From Spirirestis rafaelensis WJT71-NPBG6 (lineage in GTDB: Bacteria > Cyanobacteriota > Cyanobacteriia > Cyanobacteriales > Nostocaceae): a stretch of 64,000 nt of DNA. The notes beneath the pieces are model-generated. The model ran no database searches. It was not told the DNA's origin and saw only the letters and a list, made by a program, of their open reading frames with translations. This document shows positions 7,857-15,974 of the stretch, one piece after another (position 1 is the first letter of the stretch; the number at the start of each line of letters is the position of its first letter). The stretch covers positions 1 through 64,000 of the forward strand of contig JAHHID010000034.1 in the NCBI GenBank assembly GCA_019359015.1, in the 5' to 3' direction. A program made the translations under genes and the position numbers.

Positions 7857-9863
7857 ATGAAGCGTTTTATCAGCCTTGCCTTAATATCTACCTTTTTCGT
7901 ACCACTCAACGCGATCGCTGCACCCCCCAGGAACCCAGACAGAACCGTAAATTGTGACATCTTGGTTGTCGGTGGTGGATTATCTGGGGTTGCGACAGCT
8001 TACGAAGCTTTACTCGCTGGTCGCACAGTTTGCCACACAGAAATTACCGATTGGTTGGGAGGACAAATATCTTCTCAGGGGACATCTGCGTTAGATGAAC
8101 GTCCAACGCAACGCGCAAAGCAATTTTACTCTCGCGGTTATCTAGAATTGCGAAGCCGGATTGAGAAGAAATATGGCAAACTTAACCCTGGTAACTGCTG
8201 GGTAAGCGAATCTTGCTTTCTTCCCCGCGATGGACATGAAATTCTCAGCCAAATGCTCAAAGATGCGGAGAAACGCGGCAAAGGCAAGTTGCAATTATAC
8301 CCAAACACCGTAGTTAAAGAGTTGGAACTTAGTAGCGATGGCAAAATCATTAATAGTGCGATCGCGATCGAACACAAACCAACTGCTTCTACACCGCTCA
8401 ACACCTATACTTTATCTCAAAGCATCGAAGACTCTTATCGCTACGAAAACTCATCTAAATTCACTAAAAACATTATTCGCTTTGTCCCCAAACAAACAAG
8501 CAAAGCTGGTAGCAATACACCTAATTGGTACGTTGTAGACACCAGCGAAACCGGAGAAATTATCGCTCTAGCTGATGTTCCTTACCGTTTGGGTATTGAC
8601 GATCGCTCTTACTTAGAACCTTCTTCTTCTAGTGCCACAAATGACCAGTATTGTACTCAAGGCTTTACCTACACCTTTGCAATGGAGGCAACCAAAGAAC
8701 CCCAACCGCAAACAATGCCTTCATTTTATGAGCAGTACTCGCCATATTACAGCTATGAATTAAAGCGGTTAGCTAGTTTCCCGTTAGTTTTCACCTACCG
8801 TCGGATTTGGAGTCCCCAACCAGGACAGCCAGGACAATTTGGCGGTGTCAAGTTTACAAATCCCGCACCTGGGGATATCTCCATGCAAAACTGGACTTGG
8901 GGTAACGATTATCGCCCAGGAACCGCCGAAGATAATTTAATCTACTCCCGTCAACAGTTGCAAGCTAGCGGGCAATTGCAGCCCGGAGGCTGGATGGGTG
9001 GACTGCGGACAGACGCTTTACGCAAAGCTGAAGAAAATGCCTTTGGATATTATTACTGGTTGGTAGCCGGGACGACAGATTCTCAATTGGGAGATGGTGT
9101 AAAACAGCCGCAACCCAATAACCGCTTTCTTTCCGGGCTAAATTCGCCGATGGGCACAGTGCATGGTTTATCGAAATATCCTTACATGCGCGAAGGACGA
9201 AGAATTATTGGGCGTCCTAGTTGGGGACAACCCGCAGGTTTTATGATTTGGGAAATTGATATTTCTCGCCGCGATTACAGCGATCCGTATTACGCAACAA
9301 CACTGGGAAATAAAGAATATCGCAGGTTACGAGCAGCACTTTCTGGTTTAGAAGCTGCATCAGTACTTTCCGGACAAACCCCAGCACAAAACGCTGCGCG
9401 GCGGACTCGTTCCACTATTTTCCCCGATGCTATAGGTATCGGTCACTACGCCATAGATTTCCATCCCTGCATGACTAACAGCCCCCCAGAAGCACCTGGT
9501 AACAAAGAACGTGAGGGTGAAAGACGCGGCGCCGGACAAGCTTACCCCTTCCAAATTGCCCTGAGAGCGATGATTCCCCAGAAAATCGACAATTTACTAG
9601 TTGGGGGTAAAAGTATTGCTACCAGTCACATTGCCGCCGCCGCATATCGAGTACACTCATTTGAGTGGTCAGCTGGCGCCGCTGCGGGAACTATCAGTGC
9701 GTTTGCTTTGAAAAATGCGATCGCACCTTACCAACTAGTAGACAATTTGCCGCAACCAGAACCGCAACTCGAAGCGGTCAAACGTCTGTTAGAACAAAAT
9801 GGCAATCCTACTGCTTTCCCCGACACCTCAATTTTCAATCAAAATTGGGAAGATTGGAAATAG
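7857..9863 (+). CDS. Exported FAD-dependent oxidoreductase
   Basis: The 668-residue product starts with a signal peptide (hydrophobic residues 4-20, likely cleaved after AIAA). A Rossmann FAD-binding motif follows in CDILVVGGGLSGVATAYEA (residues 33-51, glycines at 39-44). The body resembles the FAD_oxidored (PF12831-type) family, including a C-terminal nucleotide-contact segment near NLLVGGKSIATSHIAAAAYR. The substrate is unknown. A cyanobacterial periplasmic or lumenal location is inferred from the signal. An AGGAG-type ribosome site (acaggagttg) lies upstream of the ATG. It stands alone, with repeat-rich spacers on its 3' side. Confidence 0.82.
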   Translation: MKRFISLALISTFFVPLNAIAAPPRNPDRTVNCDILVVGGGLSGVATAYEALLAGRTVCHTEITDWLGGQISSQGTSALDERPTQRAKQFYSRGYLELRSRIEKKYGKLNPGNCWVSESCFLPRDGHEILSQMLKDAEKRGKGKLQLYPNTVVKELELSSDGKIINSAIAIEHKPTASTPLNTYTLSQSIEDSYRYENSSKFTKNIIRFVPKQTSKAGSNTPNWYVVDTSETGEIIALADVPYRLGIDDRSYLEPSSSSATNDQYCTQGFTYTFAMEATKEPQPQTMPSFYEQYSPYYSYELKRLASFPLVFTYRRIWSPQPGQPGQFGGVKFTNPAPGDISMQNWTWGNDYRPGTAEDNLIYSRQQLQASGQLQPGGWMGGLRTDALRKAEENAFGYYYWLVAGTTDSQLGDGVKQPQPNNRFLSGLNSPMGTVHGLSKYPYMREGRRIIGRPSWGQPAGFMIWEIDISRRDYSDPYYATTLGNKEYRRLRAALSGLEAASVLSGQTPAQNAARRTRSTIFPDAIGIGHYAIDFHPCMTNSPPEAPGNKEREGERRGAGQAYPFQIALRAMIPQKIDNLLVGGKSIATSHIAAAAYRVHSFEWSAGAAAGTISAFALKNAIAPYQLVDNLPQPEPQLEAVKRLLEQNGNPTAFPDTSIFNQNWEDWK

Positions 9864-9867
9864 GAAA

Positions 9868-9953
9868 TTAGGGACTGGGGACTGGTGACTAGAAAAAGAA
9901 TCATTCCCCATTCCCTATTCCTATTCCCTATTCCCTAGCCTCTAGTCCCCGAC
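9868..9953. repeat. Short G/C-rich tandem repeats (gggactg / attccct type)
   Basis: Degenerate heptamer-like repeats follow the oxidoreductase stop: gggactggggactgg, then cattccccattccctattcc. They resemble STRR arrays of heterocystous cyanobacteria. The two halves are roughly complementary and could pair in a transcript. Confidence 0.6.
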
Positions 9954-10002
9954 TATGAACTAAACTAGTAATTTGTAGTGTAGTTTTGTAAAATCCTCTT
10001 TT

Positions 10003-10329
10003 ATGATTACCAGACTTTCAGCAGCTGTTTACGGGATGGCGACAGCACCAACTGTAGCTCCTGAACGGTCTAGTCAAGCTACTCGCCAGCTTTATCCAAA
10101 CTTTAAAGTCATTGTGTTGAATGATGATTTTAATACATTTCAGCATGTTGCTGAGTGTTTGGTAAAGTATATACCAGGGATGACACCCGATCACGCTTGG
10201 GATTTGACTAACCAGGTGCATTACGAAGGTCAAGCGATCGTTTGGGTTGGTCCACAAGAACCAGCGGAACTGTATCATCAGCAGTTGCGTCGAGCTGGCT
10301 TAACAATGGCTCCTTTAGAAGCAGCATAA
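10003..10329 (+). CDS. clpS: ClpS adaptor for the ClpAP/ClpCP protease
   Basis: The 108-residue product contains the ClpS core: YPNFKVIVLNDDFNTFQHV (the N-D-D/F-N-T pocket loop for N-degrons), then CLVKYIPGM and AWDLTNQVHYEGQAIV, which includes the V-H contact region for the Clp ATPase N-domain. ClpS delivers proteins with destabilising N-terminal residues to the Clp protease. The ATG at 10036 (giving MATAPTVAPE...) is an alternative start, and neither start has a strong ribosome site. A DUF2103 gene begins 5 bases after its stop, so the two are probably co-transcribed. Confidence 0.9.
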   Translation: MITRLSAAVYGMATAPTVAPERSSQATRQLYPNFKVIVLNDDFNTFQHVAECLVKYIPGMTPDHAWDLTNQVHYEGQAIVWVGPQEPAELYHQQLRRAGLTMAPLEAA

Positions 10330-10334
10330 TTACA

Positions 10335-10628
10335 ATGGGCAAACCTACCGATGCCAGATTAGTTTGGAATCACTCAACCCACATTCCCGGTCTTATTCCT
10401 ATTTTAGAACGTCTCTGCCAGCACGAGGGACTGCAAACTGTCACACCGGGAGTGATTGGACGGGTGAGAGGTCACTGCCCAAAAATGCAATTGCGCGTGT
10501 CTGTACCGATTCGCGGAGGCTTCAAGGTAATCGCACGTCAGGGTAAAACGGTGCAAGAGGTGTTTATCCTGACCATTTTGGATCAGGATAAACTCGAAGA
10601 AGCGATCGCGATCGCTATGAGAAAGTAA
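10335..10628 (+). CDS. DUF2103 family protein (predicted metal-binding), downstream of clpS
   Basis: The 97-residue product starts MGKPTDARLVWNHSTHIPGL and resembles the DUF2103 family, described as predicted metal-binding proteins; His and Cys residues occur in WNHSTHIPG and GRVRGHCPKMQ. I use the ATG at 10335 because the longer frame to 10242 overlaps clpS out of frame. The spacer to the clpS stop is 5 bases. Function is unknown. The close coupling to clpS suggests a role connected with proteolysis or simply shared expression. Confidence 0.8.
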   Translation: MGKPTDARLVWNHSTHIPGLIPILERLCQHEGLQTVTPGVIGRVRGHCPKMQLRVSVPIRGGFKVIARQGKTVQEVFILTILDQDKLEEAIAIAMRK

Positions 10629-10662
10629 TAGTAATTTGTCCGCAGTCACAAAAGACAAATCG

Positions 10663-10983
10663 CTACTCCTGAACGTGCCGCACTGCAAATTTGTGTAGCG
10701 GCAGACTGAGAATGCAAGAAAATGTTAATAAATATGACAACGCTGTCATCATTCTCAACGACATCACTACCCCTGACCATTCGGGTAAAATAACTTTCTC
10801 AATACCAAAAGCAACGCAGTAAACTAACCAATAAGTAAAGCTCATTCTCAACAGAATTTGTTCTGTTTCCTCCCATTCATCTTTTTGCTGCTTGCAATCC
10901 CACAGAAGCAACAAACCAGCAATACAAGCCACAAAAGAAACAGCAACGACAAACTCGTGACAAATTAAGTTCACTGAATTCAT
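10663..10983 (-). CDS. Small three-helix membrane protein, unknown function
   Basis: From the ATG at 10981-10983 the product has 106 residues with predicted membrane segments near residues 11-28, 48-66 and 74-95 and a charged loop KQQKDEWEETE between the first two. The frame is open upstream to 11151, but that part is AT-rich, noncoding in appearance and ends in a heptamer repeat. It is convergent with the clpS/DUF2103 pair. No family recognised. Confidence 0.6.
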   Translation of the reverse strand: MNSVNLICHEFVVAVSFVACIAGLLLLWDCKQQKDEWEETEQILLRMSFTYWLVYCVAFGIEKVILPEWSGVVMSLRMMTALSYLLTFSCILSLPLHKFAVRHVQE

Positions 10984-11425
10984 GTTTGGATGTCCTAACT
11001 TATTCCCATTGTTGTTCAGTCTAAAGGAATAGTCCTTTGGGTTACAAAAAACTTTTACAAACTGCAATATCAACTGATAAAAGTGTAAATAATTGAAACG
11101 AATTATGAATTTATATTTTATAATTAGCGTTGGGCAATGGGCAATGGGCATTGGGCAATGGGTAATAGAAATTGAGAATTACTCCCTTCCCGCTCCAAGA
11201 ATACTTCATTTAACGAACCACCTTCTCTGCGATAAGCTATGCCGAACGCGAGTGCGTCTTTGCGCTTGAGAAGGCTTTACGCCAAGGTCTTGGTCTCGCA
11301 GAGAAGACGCTGGTCGTATACAAAAAAAGAAAAAAAGAGGATAGGTAATCTTGCACTCTTGTAGAAAGTTGGAATAAAGTCAAATCTTTTTTTCATGCCC
11401 GATGCCCAATTTCCTAATTTCTTTA
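10984..11425. other. Intergenic region with heptamer array and inverted repeat
   Basis: A gggcaat/gggcatt heptamer array lies at about 11130-11163. A perfect 11-bp inverted repeat, cttctctgcga at 11222-11232 and tcgcagagaag at 11296-11306, encloses about 63 bases. No gene or RNA family recognised. Confidence 0.7.
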
Positions 11426-11929
11426 TTAACAATCTTGGGTTTCACAAGCAGCAATGCTTACCCAGCTACTCGAACCGTCTTGCCAATGTTCTTTTTTCCA
11501 TATCGGTGCAGTATGTTTGAGAGTATCAATAGCATAACGGCAAGCTTCAAAGGCTTCACGGCGATGAGGACAACCCACCGCTACTAAAACGCTGATTTCG
11601 CCGATTTTCAAGCGTCCAACGCGATGATAAATCACAACTCGACTCACATCAGACCAAGAGGAGCGAATATCAGCCGCAATTTGATAAAATACCCGCAGCG
11701 CCATCGGTTCATAAGCTTGATACTCCAGTGACATCACAGCTTTACCATCTGTTTGATTGCGAACCATTCCACTCATCAGCACGATCGCACCGTTGGCTTG
11801 ATCGTCAACCTTAGCATAGGCTTCGTCAACAGACAATGGCGCAAAAGTAATCGTAAAGCTATCTTTAGCACTTGGTTTAATCGCAGAGGCAGGTGTTGTT
11901 GTCTTAACTGAGTTCATTTTATTCGGCAT
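11426..11929 (-). CDS. moaE: Molybdopterin synthase catalytic subunit MoaE
   Basis: The 167-residue product has MoaE hallmarks: GAIVLMSGMVRNQT, EYQAYEPMA, the HRVGRLKIGE motif, CPHRREAFEACRYAID, and the C-terminal PIWKKEHW segment with the catalytic lysines. MoaE uses thiocarboxylated MoaD to convert precursor Z (cPMP) to molybdopterin. The first ~25 residues are a low-complexity extension; Met5 is an alternative start. The moaD partner is not nearby. The product is needed for molybdoenzymes such as nitrate reductase. Confidence 0.93.
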   Translation of the reverse strand: MPNKMNSVKTTTPASAIKPSAKDSFTITFAPLSVDEAYAKVDDQANGAIVLMSGMVRNQTDGKAVMSLEYQAYEPMALRVFYQIAADIRSSWSDVSRVVIYHRVGRLKIGEISVLVAVGCPHRREAFEACRYAIDTLKHTAPIWKKEHWQDGSSSWVSIAACETQDC

Positions 11930-12624
11930 CAGTATCTACTCTTAAGTTTAAGCTTTGCTTACCAAGAAGGGGAAAAAGGAAGGGGTAAGGGTAAAGGAAG
12001 AAGAAAGAACTTTTGACTCTAGAGAACCGCACTTTGCAAGGGCAGAGGAGACATCACGAGCGGGTTCAACAGATGCCTCAGCGGGGGGGAAAATACGCAC
12101 GGCACTGTTTCACTGCATCAAAGTGGCTCCTTTAGATGTAACTTCTTTAAGGCTGTGTGGAATTTCCAGCAATAATCTTTAATCGAACTTTATTGGTTGA
12201 TCTACGCTATAACTACTAAGTAGTTCGACGTAAAACTCTAGCTCTACCTGGCTTTTTCTAAAAAAGATTGCCAATCAATACGTAATTACCGTTCCAATTA
12301 CGTAGATTTCAGGAACTTAATAAATAAAGTCGTCATCCTTCTAAAGACATATTACTATGGGTACAGTTAGCAAGTTACCTGCTGGTTATTTTTAAATATC
12401 CCGATAGTGACTTGTTAGAAGCTCAAAAGTTAGGCGATCGCGCTACTTGATTTGGGCAAACCAAGCGCTGCTAGTAAGCAGCAGATGTGTATGGCTGTTG
12501 TCAAGATTTAGAAAGTGCAGCATTGTCAAGCCATCACTCTTACACCTTCCCTGCTTGTTGAAGCGAGCAACAACCATAAATAAAACAAGGGCAAGTGTAA
12601 TTAAGTAATTGTTAGGTAAATTTA
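11930..12624. other. Intergenic region, no gene recognised
   Basis: This 695-base stretch has a purine-rich segment at about 11965-12010 and AT-rich unique sequence after it. A 75-codon open frame at 11955-12182 is purine-biased with no recognisable domain. I see nothing else supportable; it probably contains the promoter of the following kinase. Confidence 0.5.
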
Positions 12625-15030
12625 ATGAATACTTTAACTCTTAAAAACGAAGCAAGAAGGCTTGACGCTCTGCGTCAGTATCAAATCCTTGACACTCCAC
12701 CAGAAGAGGTATTTGACGATCTGGCATTTTTAGCCGCGCAAATCTGTGGCACAGCGATCGCCGTAATTAATCTTATAGACAGCAACCGTCACTGGTTCAA
12801 AGCTAAAGTCGGGCTGGATGTACAGCAAATGCCTAGAGAAATTGGGTTTTGTCCGTTTTGCATCGAAAAAGGCCATGCTTTGATTATCCCTGATACCTTG
12901 GCTGATGAACGATATGCCTCAGATCCTGTAGTTACGTCTGAACCTTATGTAAGATTTTACGCTGGTGTACCTTTGATAACACCAAGCGGAGAAGCGATTG
13001 GGACTGTGTGTATAGTCGATCAAAAGCCACGCCAAATTACTTTAGAACAGCTAGAAGCACTCAAAGCTCTTAGCCGTGCGATAATTAGACAATTAGAAAT
13101 CCGGCGGGATTTAGCTGAACTAGCAAGCATTAAAACTGATTACAAAAAAGCAAAAGAAGCACTGTGCCAAAGTGAATCTACACTACACAGCTTTTTCGAC
13201 AGCGCACCAATGATGATGGGAACTGTGGAGCTAAGGTATGATGACATCCGGCATATTTCTGGCAACGCTGCTAGTGCCAAATTTTTTGGACTCACTCCAG
13301 AAGCGATGAAAAATCGCTTTGCTAGTAATATGGGTGTACCTCAAAAGTATCTACATAAGTGGATTAATCACTACCGTCAAGCAGAAAAAACGCGATCGCC
13401 TGTCAGCTTTGAATATCTTCACGAAACTGAGGAGGCTAAAAAATGGTTTAAAGCTACTGTCTCCTCAATTGCTGCATGTTGCGATAGCCCTCAAAGATTT
13501 GCTTATGTAGTTGAGGATATCACAGAGCGCAAACAAGCAGAACAGCAAGTCCGCGAACAAGCAGCGTTACTTGATATCTCTGCAGATGCAATTGTTGTGC
13601 GAGATTTATCCAACAAAATTTTATTATGGAACAAAAGCGCCGAAAAGCTTTATGGTTGGAAAGCAGAAGAAGCTATGTGCCAGAATATTAATCAATTAGA
13701 TAATGAAGCATTGCCGCAGCAAGAAATTTACCAGACTGTTTTGTCAGATGGAAATTGGCAGGGTGAGTTACAAAAATATACCAAATCAGGCAAACAAATC
13801 ATCGTTGAAAGTCGTTGGACTTTAGTGTGTGATGAACATCAAAAAGCCAAATCAATTTTGGTTGTAGAGACTGACGTAACCCAGAAAAAACAGCTAGAAA
13901 CACAATTTTTACGTGCCCAGCGGATGGAGAGTATCGGCACACTTGCTAGTGGTATTGCTCATGATTTAAATAATATGCTCTCACCAATTTTGTTGTCAGT
14001 GCCACTGTTAAAGGCAAAACTTTCGGATGAGCGCAGTCAAAAGGTATTATCGATAGTAGAAAACAACGCCAAACGCGGTGCAAGTTTGGTGAAACAAGTG
14101 CTTTCTTTTGCGCGGGGAATTGAAGGCGATCGCACTGTGCTTCAGCTAAAACATCAGATTTTAGAAATGAAGCAAATTATCGAGCAAACATTTCCCAAAT
14201 CAATTACATTTCAGAAAGAAATTGAGCCAGACTTATGGCAAATTTGTGGCGATAGCACCCAAATACATCAAATATTGATCAATTTGTGTATCAATGCTCG
14301 TGATGCTATGCCCAATGGAGGGACATTAAAAATTTCTGCTAAGAATATTTTCATTGATGAAAGCTTTGCCAGAATGCATATTGATGCGAAAGTTGGTTCA
14401 TATATACTCTTGAGCATTACTGATACAGGAATTGGGATTTCTCAAGAAACGTTAGATAAAATTTTTGAGCCATTTTTTACAACAAAACAGTTTGGTAAAG
14501 GCACAGGTTTAGGACTTTCGACAGTAATCGGTATTGTTAAAGGTCACGGTGGCTTTATCACTGTGTCAAGTGCGCTCAACAAAGGCACGAAATTTAAAGT
14601 TTATTTGCCAGCGGTGAATACAGATGCAATCCGGCAAGAAGAAAATCAGGAAATACTCACCGGACATGAAGAGTTGATTTTGATTGTCGATGACGAAGCC
14701 TCGATTCGGGAGATTACCACAACCTCTCTAGAAAAATATAATTACAAAACAATTAGTGCAAGTGATGGCATTGAGGCGATCGCACTGTACGCCCAGCATA
14801 AAAATGAAATTAAAGCAACAATTATTGATATGATGATGCCCAACATGGATGGAGCCACCACCATTAACACCTTGAAAAAAATGAATCCGCTACTGCCTAT
14901 TGTTGTAGTCAGTGGATTGCCAACGAGCGAACAAGTCTTATTAAATAAAATATCTCAGCACGCAGCCTTTTTGCCAAAACCATATACGACACAAGAATTA
15001 TTACAAACTTTACATAGAGTCCTTAGTTAA
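12625..15030 (+). CDS. Hybrid histidine kinase: GAF-PAS-PAS-HisKA-HATPase-REC
   Basis: The 801-residue product has an N-terminal GAF domain (about residues 20-160) and two PAS domains (about 185-305 and 310-425). A HisKA domain follows with phospho-acceptor His446 in the context ASGIAHDLNN. The ATPase domain has an N-box NLCINARDAM (about 553-562), a G1 segment DTGIGI and a G2 segment GTGLGLS. A C-terminal receiver carries acidic residues DD689-690 and phospho-acceptor Asp735. The GAF domain lacks the DXCF/Cys signature of bilin-binding domains. No membrane segments, so it is cytosolic. From the second PAS onward it is closely similar to the 628-residue kinase at 19877-21763, pointing to duplication. 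The signal is unknown. Confidence 0.9.
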   Translation: MNTLTLKNEARRLDALRQYQILDTPPEEVFDDLAFLAAQICGTAIAVINLIDSNRHWFKAKVGLDVQQMPREIGFCPFCIEKGHALIIPDTLADERYASDPVVTSEPYVRFYAGVPLITPSGEAIGTVCIVDQKPRQITLEQLEALKALSRAIIRQLEIRRDLAELASIKTDYKKAKEALCQSESTLHSFFDSAPMMMGTVELRYDDIRHISGNAASAKFFGLTPEAMKNRFASNMGVPQKYLHKWINHYRQAEKTRSPVSFEYLHETEEAKKWFKATVSSIAACCDSPQRFAYVVEDITERKQAEQQVREQAALLDISADAIVVRDLSNKILLWNKSAEKLYGWKAEEAMCQNINQLDNEALPQQEIYQTVLSDGNWQGELQKYTKSGKQIIVESRWTLVCDEHQKAKSILVVETDVTQKKQLETQFLRAQRMESIGTLASGIAHDLNNMLSPILLSVPLLKAKLSDERSQKVLSIVENNAKRGASLVKQVLSFARGIEGDRTVLQLKHQILEMKQIIEQTFPKSITFQKEIEPDLWQICGDSTQIHQILINLCINARDAMPNGGTLKISAKNIFIDESFARMHIDAKVGSYILLSITDTGIGISQETLDKIFEPFFTTKQFGKGTGLGLSTVIGIVKGHGGFITVSSALNKGTKFKVYLPAVNTDAIRQEENQEILTGHEELILIVDDEASIREITTTSLEKYNYKTISASDGIEAIALYAQHKNEIKATIIDMMMPNMDGATTINTLKKMNPLLPIVVVSGLPTSEQVLLNKISQHAAFLPKPYTTQELLQTLHRVLS

Positions 15031-15031
15031 T

Positions 15032-15097
15032 GGGGCATTGGGCATGGGGCATTGGGCATGGGGCATTGGGCATTGGGCATTGGGCATTGGGCATTGG
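15032..15097. repeat. Heptamer array gggcatt/ggggcat
   Basis: At least eight tandem copies of gggcatt or ggggcat-type units directly follow the kinase stop codon, typical of cyanobacterial STRR arrays. Confidence 0.85.
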
Positions 15098-15110
15098 TTA
15101 AGAGTTTTTG

Positions 15111-15690
15111 ACACTCCCCGGCATAAATGCGCGGGGATTCTTAGTTCATCAAGCCCACTTAATTTAAATCCCTTGCAGTTTTTAAATCAGAGGTGGTTCT
15201 TTCCCTAAGCGTTTCTTTCCGAGTGCCCCTCGGTAGTTGTATTTCTACAAGTTCTTTTTTCTTACTTGAAACTTTTTTGTTTCAAAATCCTGTATTGTCT
15301 AGCCCCCATGAAGATTTTACCTATTCCTGGGCAGGAACTAGAACTATGGAATAGAACCCTATATCTTCAATTGTCAAGGTACAGATTACCGTTAGGTAGT
15401 TAGGTTTTTAGACAGGTTGAATACCATTCCTGTTACAATTATTGTAGCACTAAAAAGACTACAATGGCGCGAGAAAAGATATTAAGAGTTCGACTTTCTA
15501 ACGAAGAATGGGAAAAGCTAAACCTATACGCTCAACTGAAGCAGTATTCAATATCGGAAGTAATTCGCGACTACATAAAAAGCCTGAAAGCAGGATAAAT
15601 CCTGCTGCTAGCCTTCATCCCCGGTCTAAAGCACGAAAGACAGAACTACGTTCTTGTTTCTCCGGGGTTTTCGGCATTTCTCTTATAATC
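15111..15690. mobile_element. Internally deleted IS200/IS605-like element remnant
   Basis: The left part carries a hairpin at 15116-15136 (ccccggcat...atgcgcgggg). The right part has a second, longer hairpin whose arms ccccgg (15619-15624) and ccgggg (15662-15667) bracket agaactacgttct. Between them lie a minus-strand coding scrap, ending RTTSDLKTARDLN-stop near 15167, that reads like a TnpB C-terminal tail, and an intact small RHH gene. Terminal hairpins without inverted repeats, plus a small RHH gene, fit an IS200/IS605 (TnpB) element that lost its transposase. Exact ends are not determined. Confidence 0.5.
15464..15598 (+). CDS. Small ribbon-helix-helix protein in IS200/IS605-like remnant
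   Basis: This 44-codon gene begins MAREKILRVRLSNEEWEK and ends in EVIRDYIKSLKAG. The layout (basic beta strand RVRLS, then two helices with SISEVIRDYI) is that of a minimal ribbon-helix-helix DNA-binding protein. Similar small proteins accompany TnpB-type elements in cyanobacteria. Here it sits between the two terminal hairpins of the remnant and is not frameshifted. It may bind element ends or its own promoter; this is inference. Confidence 0.6.
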   Translation: MAREKILRVRLSNEEWEKLNLYAQLKQYSISEVIRDYIKSLKAG

Positions 15691-15721
15691 CATAATATTA
15701 AGGTTTTGAGCCTTAGAAGCT

Positions 15722-15763
15722 GAAACTTCGTGCTCGGAACTCGAAACTTCGTGCTCGGAACTT
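15722..15763. repeat. 21-bp direct repeat, two copies
   Basis: The 20-mer gaaacttcgtgctcggaact occurs at 15722-15741 and 15743-15762, with a partial third copy starting at 15764. Confidence 0.85.
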
Positions 15764-15847
15764 GAAACTTCTCGTTTTTCTCGTCTTTCTCGTTACAAAG
15801 CTCTGCCTTATAACGTAACTACTGGGCTGCTGCCTCCTGTAAAATCT

Positions 15848-15895
15848 GGAGGCAGAGCCTCCGGTAAGCATTCCCAGCCAGAGACTGGGAACGAG
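15848..15895. repeat. Dispersed intergenic repeat with ggaggcagagcctcc palindrome
   Basis: A palindromic 15-mer (ggaggc a gagcctcc type, 15848-15862) is followed by gcattcccag at 15868. The same two blocks recur at 43296-43310 and near 43353, so this is an interspersed repeat family. Confidence 0.7.
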
Positions 15896-15974
15896 TTACC
15901 AATGACGCCAGTTGCCTCAACGGAGGACACCTCCGCACGGCACTGGCTCCCCCATGCCCCATGCCCAATGACCA

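Noticed and set aside
11955-12182. 75-codon frame after moaE
   Set aside because: Purine-biased composition, no recognisable motif and no ribosome site.
15508-15723. 71-codon frame overlapping the RHH gene
   Set aside because: Runs through the hairpin and repeat DNA of the element remnant; the RHH frame is clearly the coding one.
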